From Streptococcus sp. UBA6071 (GTDB lineage: Bacteria > Bacillota > Bacilli > Lactobacillales > Streptococcaceae): DNA of 18,170 bases. Position numbers and translations under genes: made by a program. Below the pieces are notes generated by a model. That model saw nothing but the letters and a program-made list of their open reading frames with translations, was not told the DNA's origin and ran no database searches. Positions 1 through 6,940 of this stretch are shown here, one piece after another; the first letter of the stretch is position 1, and every line of letters starts with the position of its first letter. The stretch is taken from the NCBI GenBank assembly GCA_002436115.1, contig DIXV01000023.1:17049-35218 (forward strand), given 5' to 3'.

Positions 1-160
1 AGTCATAAAAATGAAGTTGACCATGTAACGTCAAACGGCTCCTGCCTTATCAGGAGGAGTGCTGCAATGGCGTGGTCTGCTTTTACCCTTTATTGAGTGG
101 CTGTGGACTTTAGGCTCTTGTTTGCTATCCCAATTTACATCCCCTGATTTGGGGGTTTTG
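1..160 (+). ncRNA. 3' part of a rod-shaped structured RNA, possibly 6S RNA
   Basis: There is no coding frame here, but the sequence folds into one extended rod. Bases 1-5 pair with 98-102, 6-9 with 89-92, 19-25 (GACCATG) with 71-77 (CGTGGTC), and 39-44 (CTCCTG) with 51-56 (CAGGAG) around a six-base loop. After the rod comes a less paired stretch, then CCCC(141-144)/GGGG(151-154) followed by TTTT, a weak terminator. A long terminal hairpin followed by a single-stranded 3' strand and closing stem is the layout expected of the 3' half of 6S RNA (ssrS), whose 5' half would lie left of the window. That identity is inference from shape only; I do not recognise a diagnostic sequence. It ends just before the separate tRNA promoter, so it is probably its own transcript. 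Confidence 0.3.
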
Positions 161-162
161 GC

Positions 163-191
163 TTGTCAAAGTAGGATGTTTTTGGTAAACT
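163..191 (+). promoter_or_regulatory. promoter of tRNA-Arg
   Basis: TTGTCA at 163-168, a 17-base spacer, and TAAACT at 186-191. This places the transcription start near 198, about five bases before the mature tRNA 5' end, which suits a single-gene tRNA unit. Confidence 0.6.
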
Positions 192-202
192 GATAAAGGT
201 TG

Positions 203-274
203 CCGCTCTTAGTGTAATGGATATCACGTAAGATTCCGGTTCTTGAGATGGGGGTTCGATTCCCTCAGAGCGGA
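203..274 (+). tRNA. tRNA-Arg, anticodon CCG
   Basis: The cloverleaf can be drawn by eye. The acceptor stem is CCGCTCT (203-209) with AGAGCGG (267-273). The D arm is GTGT...TCAC with a mismatched last pair. The anticodon stem is TAAGA/TCTTG with loop TTCCGGT, which gives anticodon CCG (reads CGG). The variable loop is four bases, and the T arm is GGGGG-TTCGATT-CCCTC with one G-U pair. The discriminator base is A274. CCA is not encoded; a run of A follows, so the 3' end must be added by tRNA nucleotidyltransferase. Confidence 0.93.
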
Positions 275-281
275 AAAAAAT

Positions 282-304
282 AGAAGGGTCAAAACCTTTT
301 TGTT
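282..304 (+). terminator. weak hairpin terminator after tRNA-Arg
   Basis: AGAAGGGT pairs with ACCTTTTT around a CAAA loop, with the T-run partly inside the stem. It sits eight bases after the tRNA. The stem is short and contains G-U pairs, so the larger inverted-repeat structure at 310-369, which also ends in TTTTCTC, may do the real termination. Confidence 0.35.
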
Positions 305-309
305 GCTAG

Positions 310-396
310 ACTCCCCTTACAGTGGACAGTGAAAATAAGATTCACTAAGACCACACGGGGAGTTTTCTCATGCCCAAAAAGGGTCAAAATCACTAG
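310..396 (+). mobile_element. probable left-end remnant of an IS3-family insertion sequence
   Basis: The stretch reads like an IS left end running into the first codons of orfA: a GTGGACAGTGAAAATAAGA-type terminus (322-340), then GGGGAGTTTTCTC and an ATG at 370 that encodes MPKKGQNH before a TAG at 394. From memory, streptococcal IS3-family OrfA proteins often begin with MPKKGQ, which is the basis for the call. The DNA also carries nested inverted repeats (310-316/357-363, 321-325/351-354, 328-333/341-346), which would stop read-through transcription. No right end, no orfB and no target duplication are seen, so it is at most a decayed fragment. Alternative: simply the terminator of the tRNA unit. 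Confidence 0.35.
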
Positions 397-586
397 AAGC
401 GTAACTAGAAGTTCCTTCCTTAGCGTTAAACTAGCGCAGAATCAAGTGGTGATGAAAGCATACGAGCCATCGTATGTTTAGTAATGCTTGCTGTATATCG
501 CATGAATGCAATAATGGAGTAGTTGTCCAATTTACGCTAACTGTCGGGATCTAGCGGGGTGTTAGAGTTTATCACTGATTAGAAGG
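397..586. other. non-coding stretch with hairpins, function unknown
   Basis: No convincing gene. Visible structure: a perfect hairpin CATACGA-gcca-TCGTATG (459-476), and TAGCGT (421-426), which can pair with ACGCTA (534-539), enclosing it. The minus strand has a stop-to-stop frame of about 36 codons running leftward from near 535, with no start signal and no family I recognise. It may be further decayed IS sequence or the body of a small RNA that ends at the terminator 587-608. Confidence 0.3.
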
Positions 587-608
587 AGGTGTCTAGGGAC
601 ACTTTTTC
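587..608 (+). terminator. intrinsic terminator with no gene directly upstream
   Basis: AGGTGTC (587-593), loop TAGG, GACACTT (598-604), then a run of T to 607. The five core pairs are perfect and are extended by one G-U and one A-U pair. It implies a transcript entering from the left although no coding gene precedes it. Confidence 0.65.
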
Positions 609-696
609 TGTTCCTTGATTTTCCAAAGGCCTTACATGTTGAAAGTAGAGAGTGATTGTGCTCTTCCAATCATCAAAAGATTTTTAGGGTCAATTA

Positions 697-710
697 TTTG
701 AAGCTTCAAA
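697..710. promoter_or_regulatory. 14-bp perfect palindrome upstream of the DUF1304 gene
   Basis: TTTGAAGCTTCAAA is a perfect inverted repeat about 50 bases before the start codon. It is the right size for a dimeric repressor operator, but no cognate regulator lies in the window, and I see no convincing -35/-10 pair beside it. Confidence 0.3.
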
Positions 711-758
711 CAAAAAATGGTAGAGTAATAAATAGACAATATGAAGAAAGGAAATATC

Positions 759-1115
759 ATGTCTTTTTGGGTTTATTTATCAGCAACTTTAGTTGCATTA
801 GAATTTTTCTACATCCTTTATTTGGAAACATTTGCAACAACATCGGTGGCTACTTCTCGAGTCTTTTCTATGGAAAAGGAAGAACTAGAGCGTCCATCGG
901 TCAATACGCTCTTTAAAAATCAAGGGGTTTACAATGGTTTAATTGGCCTGCTTATTTTAGTTGCTTTGTTTCTTGTACCAAGTATCGCTTGGTTAAGGAT
1001 TTTGATGGGCTACATCATTGCAGTTGCCCTCTACGGAGGCCTAACCAGTGATCCCAAAATTATTATTAAGCAAGGGGGATTAGCCTTACTCACCCTTGTT
1101 CTCTCTTATTTCTAA
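759..1115 (+). CDS. DUF1304 family small membrane protein
   Basis: 118 residues from the ATG at 759, chosen because AGAAAGGAAAT lies just upstream at normal spacing; the in-frame ATG at 741 has no ribosome binding site. The protein is mostly hydrophobic: a first membrane segment at about residues 3-22, a short polar part with the family-like FKNQGVYNG motif near residues 52-60, then about three further segments to the C-terminal LSYF. Length and pattern match DUF1304, integral membrane proteins of unknown function. It stands between the non-coding left edge and the leu promoter, with no visible terminator after it, so some read-through into the leu leader is possible. I assign no biochemical role. 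Confidence 0.8.
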   Translation: MSFWVYLSATLVALEFFYILYLETFATTSVATSRVFSMEKEELERPSVNTLFKNQGVYNGLIGLLILVALFLVPSIAWLRILMGYIIAVALYGGLTSDPKIIIKQGGLALLTLVLSYF

Positions 1116-1153
1116 GTTCTCGCAAAACTTTCCTATCTTTTTAAGGTGTTTTC

Positions 1154-1182
1154 TTGACAAATAAGACTGAAAATTATATCAT
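1154..1182 (+). promoter_or_regulatory. sigma-A promoter of the leu operon, with CodY half-site
   Basis: TTGACA (1154-1159), a 17-base spacer and TATCAT (1177-1182) form a near-consensus promoter with the start point near 1189, leaving a leader of about 185 bases. The spacer contains CTGAAAATT (1167-1175), which matches the right half of the CodY box AATTTTCWGAAAATT. Over the full 15 bases the match is only 10, so CodY control is possible but unproven. Confidence 0.85.
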
Positions 1183-1218
1183 ATTAGTAATTGAGAAACA
1201 TCGAAAGGAAAAAGTCAA

Positions 1219-1266
1219 ATGCTCTTCCCAATAACATCTACTTTGTTGTTGCGACGAATGGACTAG
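1219..1266 (+). CDS. leu operon leader peptide (attenuation)
   Basis: A 15-codon reading frame, MLFPITSTLLLRRMD, is preceded by AAAGGAAAAAG at good spacing. Three consecutive UUG leucine codons (1243-1251) follow a first leucine at codon 2. It lies about 30 bases downstream of the predicted transcription start and just before stem-loops that end in a terminator, the classic arrangement for ribosome-mediated attenuation in amino acid operons. The stop codon (1264-1266) lies inside the left arm of the first hairpin. The peptide itself is presumably not functional; its translation senses charged tRNA-Leu. No T-box sequence is present, which supports this mechanism. Confidence 0.8.
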   Translation: MLFPITSTLLLRRMD

Positions 1267-1323
1267 TGCACAAGCATTAGTCCTGTTTGGCTTACCAAGC
1301 GGGCAAAAAACATCTCGCTTGGT
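1260..1323 (+). promoter_or_regulatory. leu leader alternative stem-loops (pause hairpin and antiterminator)
   Basis: Three structures can be drawn. The first is a 10-bp hairpin, 1260-1269 with 1274-1283, loop ACAA, overlapping the leader stop codon. The second is a small hairpin, GTTTGG (1285-1290) with CCAAGC (1295-1300). The third is ACCAAGCG (1294-1301) with CGCTTGGT (1316-1323). The third uses CGC 1316-1318, part of the terminator's left arm, so it excludes the terminator; the second sequesters the same CCAAGC and would favour the terminator. This is direct base-pairing logic; which form dominates under leucine excess or starvation is inference. Confidence 0.65.
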
Positions 1324-1349
1324 TCTCCGCGAGATGTTTTTATTTTATT
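1307..1349 (+). terminator. leu attenuator (intrinsic terminator)
   Basis: AAAACATCTCGC (1307-1318) pairs perfectly with GCGAGATGTTTT (1329-1340) around a ten-base loop, followed by a T-rich tract. It sits 25 bases before the leuA start codon, so formation would stop transcription before the structural genes. Confidence 0.85.
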
Positions 1350-1373
1350 TTAAATCATAAAAGGTGGTATCTT

Positions 1374-2942
1374 ATGCACAAAGTAGAATTTCTCGACACA
1401 ACGCTTCGTGATGGTGAACAGACACCAGGCGTTAACTTTTCCATAAAAGAAAAGGTTGCGATTGCGAAACAATTGGAAAAGTGGGGCATTTCGTCAATTG
1501 AAGCAGGTTTTCCAGCAGCTAGTCCAGACTCTTTCGAGGCTGTGAAGCAAATTGCTGCCACTATGACAACAACGGCTGTATCGGGGCTTGCTCGATCGGT
1601 TAAATCAGATATTGATGCTTGTTATGCTGCCCTCAAAGATGCAAAATTTCCGCAATGCCATGTTTTTATCGCAACTAGCCCTATTCATCGGGAATACAAA
1701 TTAAAGAAATCTAAAGAAGAAATCCTTGCGATCATCAGAGAACACGTTTCTTACGCCCGTTCCTTCTTTGATGTGGTTGAATTTTCACCAGAAGATGCGA
1801 CACGAACAGAATTGGACTTCCTCCTTCAAGTAGTGCAGACTGCTGTGGATGCCGGTGCTACTTATATCAATATTCCTGATACAGTTGGGTTTACCACACC
1901 GAGGGAATATGGTCATATATTTGACTACCTTATTAAGAATGTTCGCTCATCTCATCGGGTTATTTTCAGCCCTCATTGTCACGATGATCTTGGTATGGCG
2001 ACTGCTAACACCCTTGCTGCTATTAAAGCAGGTGCCGGTCGTGTGGAAGGGACAGTCAATGGTATTGGTGAGCGTGCAGGGAATGTGGCTCTTGAAGAAG
2101 TTGCAGTAGCTTTGAAGATTAGAGAAGACTATTTTCAGGCAAGTTCAGCTATTGTTTTGAAGGAAACGCTGAACACTTCTGATATGATTTCTCGCTATTC
2201 GGGGATTCCTATTCCTAAAAATAAGGCTGTGGTTGGTGGGAATGCTTTCTCTCACGAATCTGGAATTCATCAAGATGGTGTTCTTAAAAACCCACTCACT
2301 TATGAAATTATCACACCTGAACTTGTTGGTGTTAAGAAAAATTCGCTACCATTAGGTAAACTGTCGGGCCGTCATGCCTTTGTTGAAAAACTAAAAGACC
2401 TTGGCTTGGAATTTGAAGAGGCAGAATTGCAGGCACTTTTTGCCAAATTTAAAGCTCTGGCAGATAAAAAACATGACATCACCGATGCAGATATTGCAGC
2501 ACTTGTTGCGGGAAGTGAAATTGATAATGCAGAAGGCATACACTTTAAAGATCTTAAAGTAAGTTCGCATTTGGATGGCACTATTACTGCGGATGTTATC
2601 CTACTTAATGGCGCTGCTGAGGAGATTCAGGTGATTGCGAATGGAAAAGGTTCCGTTGAAGCGATTTTCAATGCGGTTGATAAGTTCTTTAATCAGACGG
2701 TTAAACTTTTAAGTTATAGCATTGATGCAGTAACAGATGGTATTGATGCCCAAGCACGTGTGCTTGTTACGGTTGAAAATGTGGATACAAATAGTATTTT
2801 CAATGCTTCAGGACTTGACTTTGATGTTCTGAAAGCTAGTGCCATAGCCTATATCAATGCCAATGCCTTTGTCCAAAAAGAAAATGCTGGTGAAATAGGA
2901 GAAAAACTTTCAGAACACGACTATCCCAACAAGGAGGAGTAG
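1374..2942 (+). CDS. leuA: 2-isopropylmalate synthase
   Basis: 522 residues. It catalyses the committed step of leucine synthesis, condensing acetyl-CoA with 2-ketoisovalerate in the cytoplasm. The start at 1374 is set by AAAGGTGG upstream and by the family N-terminus [16 protein letters not shown]; an in-frame TTG further upstream would run through the attenuator and is rejected. The HMGL-like TIM barrel holds the metal-site R12/D13 in LRDGEQ and H201/H203 in [18 protein letters not shown] lies in the linker near residue 330, and the C-terminal LeuA dimer domain (about 390-505) is the usual site of leucine feedback inhibition. The length is normal. First gene of leuA-leuB-DUF1294-leuC-leuD, controlled by the leader attenuator. 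Confidence 0.97.
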   Translation: MHKVEFLDTTLRDGEQTPGVNFSIKEKVAIAKQLEKWGISSIEAGFPAASPDSFEAVKQIAATMTTTAVSGLARSVKSDIDACYAALKDAKFPQCHVFIATSPIHREYKLKKSKEEILAIIREHVSYARSFFDVVEFSPEDATRTELDFLLQVVQTAVDAGATYINIPDTVGFTTPREYGHIFDYLIKNVRSSHRVIFSPHCHDDLGMATANTLAAIKAGAGRVEGTVNGIGERAGNVALEEVAVALKIREDYFQASSAIVLKETLNTSDMISRYSGIPIPKNKAVVGGNAFSHESGIHQDGVLKNPLTYEIITPELVGVKKNSLPLGKLSGRHAFVEKLKDLGLEFEEAELQALFAKFKALADKKHDITDADIAALVAGSEIDNAEGIHFKDLKVSSHLDGTITADVILLNGAAEEIQVIANGKGSVEAIFNAVDKFFNQTVKLLSYSIDAVTDGIDAQARVLVTVENVDTNSIFNASGLDFDVLKASAIAYINANAFVQKENAGEIGEKLSEHDYPNKEE

Positions 2943-2945
2943 AAA

Positions 2946-3983
2946 ATGAGCAAAAAAATTGTAAGTCTTGCTGGAGATGGTATTGGACCTGAGATTATGG
3001 CAGCTGGTCTAGAAGTCTTGGAGCATGTCGCTAAAAAGGTCAATTTTGATTACCAAATGATTGCCAAGCCTTTCGGTGGTGCAGGAATTGATTTGGTAGG
3101 TCATCCATTGCCAGACGAAACACTTGAGGCCGCCAAGGCTGCAGATGCTGTTTTACTAGCAGCGATTGGTAGCCCTCAATACGATAATGCTCCCATCCGT
3201 CCAGAACAGGGACTTCTGGCAATCCGAAAAGCCCTCAATCTTTTTGCTAATATTCGTCCTGTTAAAATTTTTGATGCCCTTAAGCACCTGTCTCCTCTCA
3301 AGGAAGAAAGGATTCAAGGAGTGGACTTCGTGGTGGTCAGAGAATTAGTAGGTGGTATTTACTTCGGGGAGCATCGTTTGGAGGAAACTAGCGCTCGTGA
3401 TGTCAATGATTATTCGGATGAGGAAATAAGGCGTATCATGCATAAGGCATTTGAGTTGGCGCGTGGTCGTGGGAAGAAAGTGACTAGCATTGACAAGCAA
3501 AATGTTCTTGCCACTTCAAAACTCTGGCGCCAAGTAGCAGATGATGTTGCGAAAGCTTACCCAGACGTGACCTTAGAACATCAACTAGTTGATAGTGCTG
3601 CCATGCTAATGATTACAAACCCAACTCGCTTTGATGTCATTGTGACAGAAAACCTCTTTGGGGATATTTTATCTGACGAAGCTTCTGTTTTACCTGGAAC
3701 TTTGGGGGTGATGCCATCTGCTAGTCACTCAGAAGGTGGGCCTAGTCTCTACGAACCAATTCATGGTTCCGCTCCAGACATTGCTGGCAAAGGTATTGCC
3801 AATCCCATCTCCATGATCTTATCAGTAGCTATGATGCTTAGAGATTCCTTTGGTGAGCTTGCTGGTGCTGAGATGATTGAAGATGCTGTCGCTAAGACCT
3901 TGGCTCAGGGGATTTTTACAAAAGATCTTGGTGACAATGCCACAACAGCTGAGATGACAGCTAGTATTATTGGAAACTTATGA
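2946..3983 (+). CDS. leuB: 3-isopropylmalate dehydrogenase
   Basis: 345 residues, NAD-dependent oxidative decarboxylation of 3-isopropylmalate. The start follows leuA by three bases, with AAGGAGGAG overlapping the end of leuA. Family features are all present: GDGIGPEI at the N-terminus, substrate arginines in LAIRKALNLFANIRP (R94, R104) and R132, Y139 in GGIYFGE, K184 in DKQNVLATSKLW, and the metal-binding aspartates D216, D240 and D244 in NLFGDILSDE. GSAPDIAGKGIANP near residues 274-287 is the NAD-binding motif. The stop codon overlaps the start of the next gene, implying coupled translation. Confidence 0.97.
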   Translation: MSKKIVSLAGDGIGPEIMAAGLEVLEHVAKKVNFDYQMIAKPFGGAGIDLVGHPLPDETLEAAKAADAVLLAAIGSPQYDNAPIRPEQGLLAIRKALNLFANIRPVKIFDALKHLSPLKEERIQGVDFVVVRELVGGIYFGEHRLEETSARDVNDYSDEEIRRIMHKAFELARGRGKKVTSIDKQNVLATSKLWRQVADDVAKAYPDVTLEHQLVDSAAMLMITNPTRFDVIVTENLFGDILSDEASVLPGTLGVMPSASHSEGGPSLYEPIHGSAPDIAGKGIANPISMILSVAMMLRDSFGELAGAEMIEDAVAKTLAQGIFTKDLGDNATTAEMTASIIGNL

Positions 3984-4252
3984 TGATGACGTATTATGTA
4001 GGGATTCTCTTCCTTTGGAATCTATTGACCTTTGTCATGTATGCTCTTGATAAGAGAAGGGCGATCAAAAACCAGTGGCGGATTTCTGAGAAAATGCTTC
4101 TTTTCATGAGCCTCTGTTTAGGTGGTTTTGGGGCTTTGCTGGCAGGTAAGCTCTTGCGCCATAAGACGAAGAAATGGTATTTTGTAGTGAGCTGGTATGT
4201 GGGAGTGGCTCTCACGGTGTTGGTCACTTACTTACTTTGGAGAATAAAATGA
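3980..4252 (+). CDS. DUF1294 family membrane protein inside the leu operon
   Basis: 90 residues. Family signs are [17 protein letters not shown] near residues 15-31, [18 protein letters not shown] around 49-66, and hydrophobic segments at about 5-15, 35-55 and 69-87. It begins with three ATG codons in a row (3980, 3983, 3986); GGAAAC upstream suits the first or second. It overlaps leuB by four bases (ATGA) and leuC by four bases (ATGA), so it is translationally locked into the operon. The function of DUF1294 is not known; the tight embedding suggests it is co-made with the isopropylmalate enzymes, but a role in leucine metabolism is only inference. Confidence 0.85.
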   Translation: MMMTYYVGILFLWNLLTFVMYALDKRRAIKNQWRISEKMLLFMSLCLGGFGALLAGKLLRHKTKKWYFVVSWYVGVALTVLVTYLLWRIK

Positions 4253-5637
4253 GTGGAAAATCAATTTTTGACAAATTATGGGACAGGCATGTCATCACTG
4301 GAAAAGAGGGGGAACCTCAGCTGATGTATGTGGATCAGCACTATATTCATGAAGTTACTAGCCCCCAAGCCTTTGATGGCTTACGTGAGGCAGGCAGACA
4401 GGTTCGAAGACCTGATTTGACCTTCGGCACCTTCGACCATAATGTCCCAACTGTAAATATCTATGATATCCGTGATGTGATTTCTAAGGCACAAATGGAT
4501 GCTTTAACCAGAAATGTGGCGGAATTTGGTATTGAAAATGCAGCTCATGGTTCAGAAAATCAGGGGATTGTACATATGGTGGGTCCTGAAACGGGGAAGA
4601 CTCAACCTGGGAAGTTTATCGTTTGTGGAGATAGCCATACAGCCACACACGGGGCTTTTGGGGCGATTGCCTTTGGAATTGGCACCAGTGAGGTCGAGCA
4701 TGTCTTTGCAACGCAGACAATTTGGCAAGTAAAACCCAAGCGTATGCTGGTTGAGTTTACAGGGCAACCTAAAAAAGGTGTTTACTCAAAGGACTACATC
4801 ATGGCCTTAATTGCCCAATACGGTGTTGCTTGTGGGGTTGGTTATGTTGTCGAGTATGCAGGGGAAGCTATCAGCCATCTAGGTATGGAAGAACGCATGA
4901 CGATTTGCAACATGTCTATTGAATTTGGATCCAAGATGGGCATCATGAATCCTGATCAAAAGACATTTGATTATGTCAAAGGACGGCCAGGAGCACCAGC
5001 TGATTTCCAAGCAGCAGTAGCTGACTGGAAAGGCTTGGTCTCAGACTCGGATGTTCACTATGATAAAGTCATTCGCATGGATGTCTCTGAATTGGCTCCC
5101 ATGGTGACTTGGGGAACAAATCCTTCTATGGGGGTTTCTTTTGATGAGACTTTTCCAGAGGTTCGTGACATGAACGATGAGAGAGCTTACGGCTATATGA
5201 ACCTCAAGCCGGGCCAAAAACCTGCGGATATTGAACTGGGCTATGTTTTCCTTGGGTCCTGTACGAATGCTCGGTTGAGTGATTTAAAGCTAGCGGCTAG
5301 GTTTGTTAAAGGGAAACAAATTGCCCCTAATATGACAGCTATCGTCGTACCTGGCAGCCGTCCGGTTAAACGAGCAGCTGAAAAGCTGGGACTAGATAAA
5401 GTCTTTCAAGACGCTGGATTTGAGTGGCGAGATCCGGGGTGTTCAATGTGCCTAGGAATGAATCCAGACAAGGTTCCAGAGGGCATACATTGTGCTTCAA
5501 CTAGCAATCGTAACTTTGAAGACCGTCAAGGGTTTGGTGCTAAAACCCATCTCTGTAGCCCAGCAATGGCTGCCGCTGCCGCTATTGCAGGTCGTTTTGT
5601 AGATATTCGTCAACTGCCAGAAGTGTTTGAAACTTAG
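4249..5637 (+). CDS. leuC: 3-isopropylmalate dehydratase large subunit
   Basis: 462 residues, aconitase family. With LeuD it isomerises 2-isopropylmalate to 3-isopropylmalate. The start at 4249 ([15 protein letters not shown]) is chosen because this is the family N-terminus and GGAG lies seven bases upstream; the frame stays open further upstream only inside the DUF1294 gene. The three [4Fe-4S] cysteines are visible: C338 in [12 protein letters not shown], and C398 and C401 in [26 protein letters not shown] near residue 127 is the other family signature. Normal length. It overlaps the upstream gene by ATGA and precedes leuD by nine bases. Confidence 0.97.
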   Translation: MSGKSIFDKLWDRHVITGKEGEPQLMYVDQHYIHEVTSPQAFDGLREAGRQVRRPDLTFGTFDHNVPTVNIYDIRDVISKAQMDALTRNVAEFGIENAAHGSENQGIVHMVGPETGKTQPGKFIVCGDSHTATHGAFGAIAFGIGTSEVEHVFATQTIWQVKPKRMLVEFTGQPKKGVYSKDYIMALIAQYGVACGVGYVVEYAGEAISHLGMEERMTICNMSIEFGSKMGIMNPDQKTFDYVKGRPGAPADFQAAVADWKGLVSDSDVHYDKVIRMDVSELAPMVTWGTNPSMGVSFDETFPEVRDMNDERAYGYMNLKPGQKPADIELGYVFLGSCTNARLSDLKLAARFVKGKQIAPNMTAIVVPGSRPVKRAAEKLGLDKVFQDAGFEWRDPGCSMCLGMNPDKVPEGIHCASTSNRNFEDRQGFGAKTHLCSPAMAAAAAIAGRFVDIRQLPEVFET

Positions 5638-5646
5638 GGGGGAATT

Positions 5647-6237
5647 ATGGAAAAATTTACCATTTATACAGGAACAACCGTTCCACTCATGAATGATAAT
5701 ATCGACACTGATCAACTTTTGCCCAAGCAATTTCTCAAATTGATTGATAAAAAGGGCTTTGGCAAATACCTCCTCTATGCATGGCGTTATTTAGATGACA
5801 ATTATACTGAAAATCCTGACTTTATCCTCAACCAAAAAGAATACCGTCAAGCAACTATTCTGATTACAGGGGATAATTTTGGGGCAGGTTCTTCTCGGGA
5901 ACATGCCGCTTGGGCATTGGCCGACTACGGCTTTCGTGTTATTGTTGCAGGTTCATTTGGTGACATTCACTACAACAATGATCTAAATAATGGGATTCTT
6001 CCGATTGTCCAACCCTTAGATGTGCGTCAGAAACTGGCAAGTCTTAAGCCGACAGATGAGGTGACCGTTGACTTGTTTAAGCAGAAGCTTATCTCGCCTC
6101 TTGGCGAATTCACTTTTGAGATAGAAGCCGACTGGAAAAATAAACTTCTTAATGGTTTGGATGATATCGGTGTCACACTTCAATACGAAGAATTGATAAC
6201 CGAATACGAAAAGAATCGCCCTGCCTATTGGAGGTAG
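5647..6237 (+). CDS. leuD: 3-isopropylmalate dehydratase small subunit
   Basis: 196 residues, the swivel-domain partner of LeuC. Recognised by [14 protein letters not shown] (18-31) and [15 protein letters not shown] (77-91), which hold substrate-binding residues. The ribosome binding site is a run of six G just before GAATTATGG. Last gene of the operon; a hairpin terminator follows about 60 bases later. Length is typical for Firmicutes and there is no sign of damage. Confidence 0.97.
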   Translation: MEKFTIYTGTTVPLMNDNIDTDQLLPKQFLKLIDKKGFGKYLLYAWRYLDDNYTENPDFILNQKEYRQATILITGDNFGAGSSREHAAWALADYGFRVIVAGSFGDIHYNNDLNNGILPIVQPLDVRQKLASLKPTDEVTVDLFKQKLISPLGEFTFEIEADWKNKLLNGLDDIGVTLQYEELITEYEKNRPAYWR

Positions 6238-6295
6238 AGGATTACAGACGAAGGTTTTTAGTGCAGCACAAAATAGTATACGTTTAATAGATTCA

Positions 6296-6328
6296 CCACT
6301 AGACCTCCGTCTAGAGGTGGATTTTTTT
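6296..6328 (+). terminator. leu operon terminator
   Basis: CCAC-TAGAC, loop CTCC, GTCTA and GTGG, with GAG bulged on the 3' side, followed by ATTTTTTT. It lies about 60 bases after the leuD stop. Confidence 0.8.
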
Positions 6329-6367
6329 GAGATTTCTCAATAAAATTAAGGTATTTTCAGAAGAATT

Positions 6368-6376
6368 TGCTATAAT
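6368..6376 (+). promoter_or_regulatory. extended -10 promoter of the 99-residue membrane protein
   Basis: TGC followed by TATAAT (6371-6376) is a full extended -10 element, about 30 bases before the gene's start codon. No good -35 is seen, which is usual for extended -10 promoters. Confidence 0.65.
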
Positions 6377-6406
6377 AAAGGTAGCTTATCAAGAAAGAGG
6401 TTCTAT

Positions 6407-6706
6407 ATGTCACAATTTATTTATCTTAGTCGCTCTAATAGAGCTACAGGCTGTGGGTGTCTTCTTTTAGTTATCCTTCTAACCATCTTTCTAATTAGCC
6501 TCTTATCGAAGCTAGTTTGGTATTTCTTACCTCTAATCATTGCAGGATTCGTTGGTTTTGGTGTTTATAGGTGGTTGATGGGAAATAGGGATTCGGTAAA
6601 GAGAGATGACAATCCTTTTTATGATACCTACAAAGAAGACGAAACCGTTGTCAAACCCAATCGTCGTCCGATTAAACAAGCAGAGGTGATTGATGAGGAT
6701 GACTGA
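6407..6706 (+). CDS. small membrane protein, family not recognised
   Basis: 99 residues, starting at ATG 6407 after AAGAAAGAGG. The first 16 residues are polar and contain SRSNRATGCG. A hydrophobic stretch at about 17-57 is long enough for two membrane segments (17-34 and 36-55) broken by SKLVW. The remainder is a charged tail rich in Asp, Glu, Lys and Arg, ending QAEVIDEDD, probably cytoplasmic. I do not recognise the family. It has its own promoter and is flanked by the leu terminator and the dha upstream region, so it looks monocistronic. Confidence 0.7.
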   Translation: MSQFIYLSRSNRATGCGCLLLVILLTIFLISLLSKLVWYFLPLIIAGFVGFGVYRWLMGNRDSVKRDDNPFYDTYKEDETVVKPNRRPIKQAEVIDEDD

Positions 6707-6940
6707 TAGTGAAGGTGCCCTAGACCATAGGGAGAAAAGGGATTGTTTGTCAACTGCTAGATAGGTTCCTAGAGGGAGATGGATATCCACGTAAGGTTAT
6801 GGGGGAGGTGTTACGAGGAAGTTGAATCGATTCATTGGCTACTTGCTCAGAAGAGATGAAGGGTGTCAGAGGAAAAACTTTCTCCTCATGGAGAACTGTG
6901 CCAATGACTAACACACAAAGGAATAAAGGAGTTTTCGATT
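6707..6940. other. intergenic region before dhaK
   Basis: No gene is visible. It holds CCCTA-gacca-TAGGG at about 6718-6732 (no T-run, so not a clear terminator), the perfect palindrome TGAATCGATTCA (6823-6834), and a TTCTCC-tcat-GGAGAA hairpin (6880-6895) in what would be the dhaK leader. TTGTCA near 6748 with a 17-base spacer to TAGAGG is a poor promoter candidate; I could not place the dha promoter with confidence. Confidence 0.4.
6823..6834. promoter_or_regulatory. 12-bp palindrome upstream of dhaK, candidate operator
   Basis: TGAATCGATTCA is a perfect inverted repeat about 107 bases before dhaK. In lactic acid bacteria dha operons can be controlled by dedicated regulators such as DhaS (TetR family) with DhaQ, but neither is encoded in this window. 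The site does not match a cre consensus. The function is a guess from its symmetry and position. Confidence 0.3.

Noticed and set aside
397..535. 36-codon minus-strand frame as a gene
   Set aside because: It has stops at both ends, no start with a ribosome binding site and no recognisable motif.
656..916. 86-codon reading frame overlapping the DUF1304 gene
   Set aside because: No ribosome binding site, no recognisable family, and it is out of frame with a gene that has both.
1189..1373. T-box riboswitch in the leu leader
   Set aside because: No AGGGTGG-type T-box sequence or specifier-loop arrangement is visible, and a short reading frame with three Leu codons explains the leader.
1287..1373. 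29-residue N-terminal extension of LeuA from a TTG codon
   Set aside because: It would be translated from the attenuator hairpins, has no ribosome binding site, and the family N-terminus begins at 1374.
6718..6732. CCCTA-gacca-TAGGG hairpin as terminator of the 99-residue protein gene
   Set aside because: No T-run follows on either strand.
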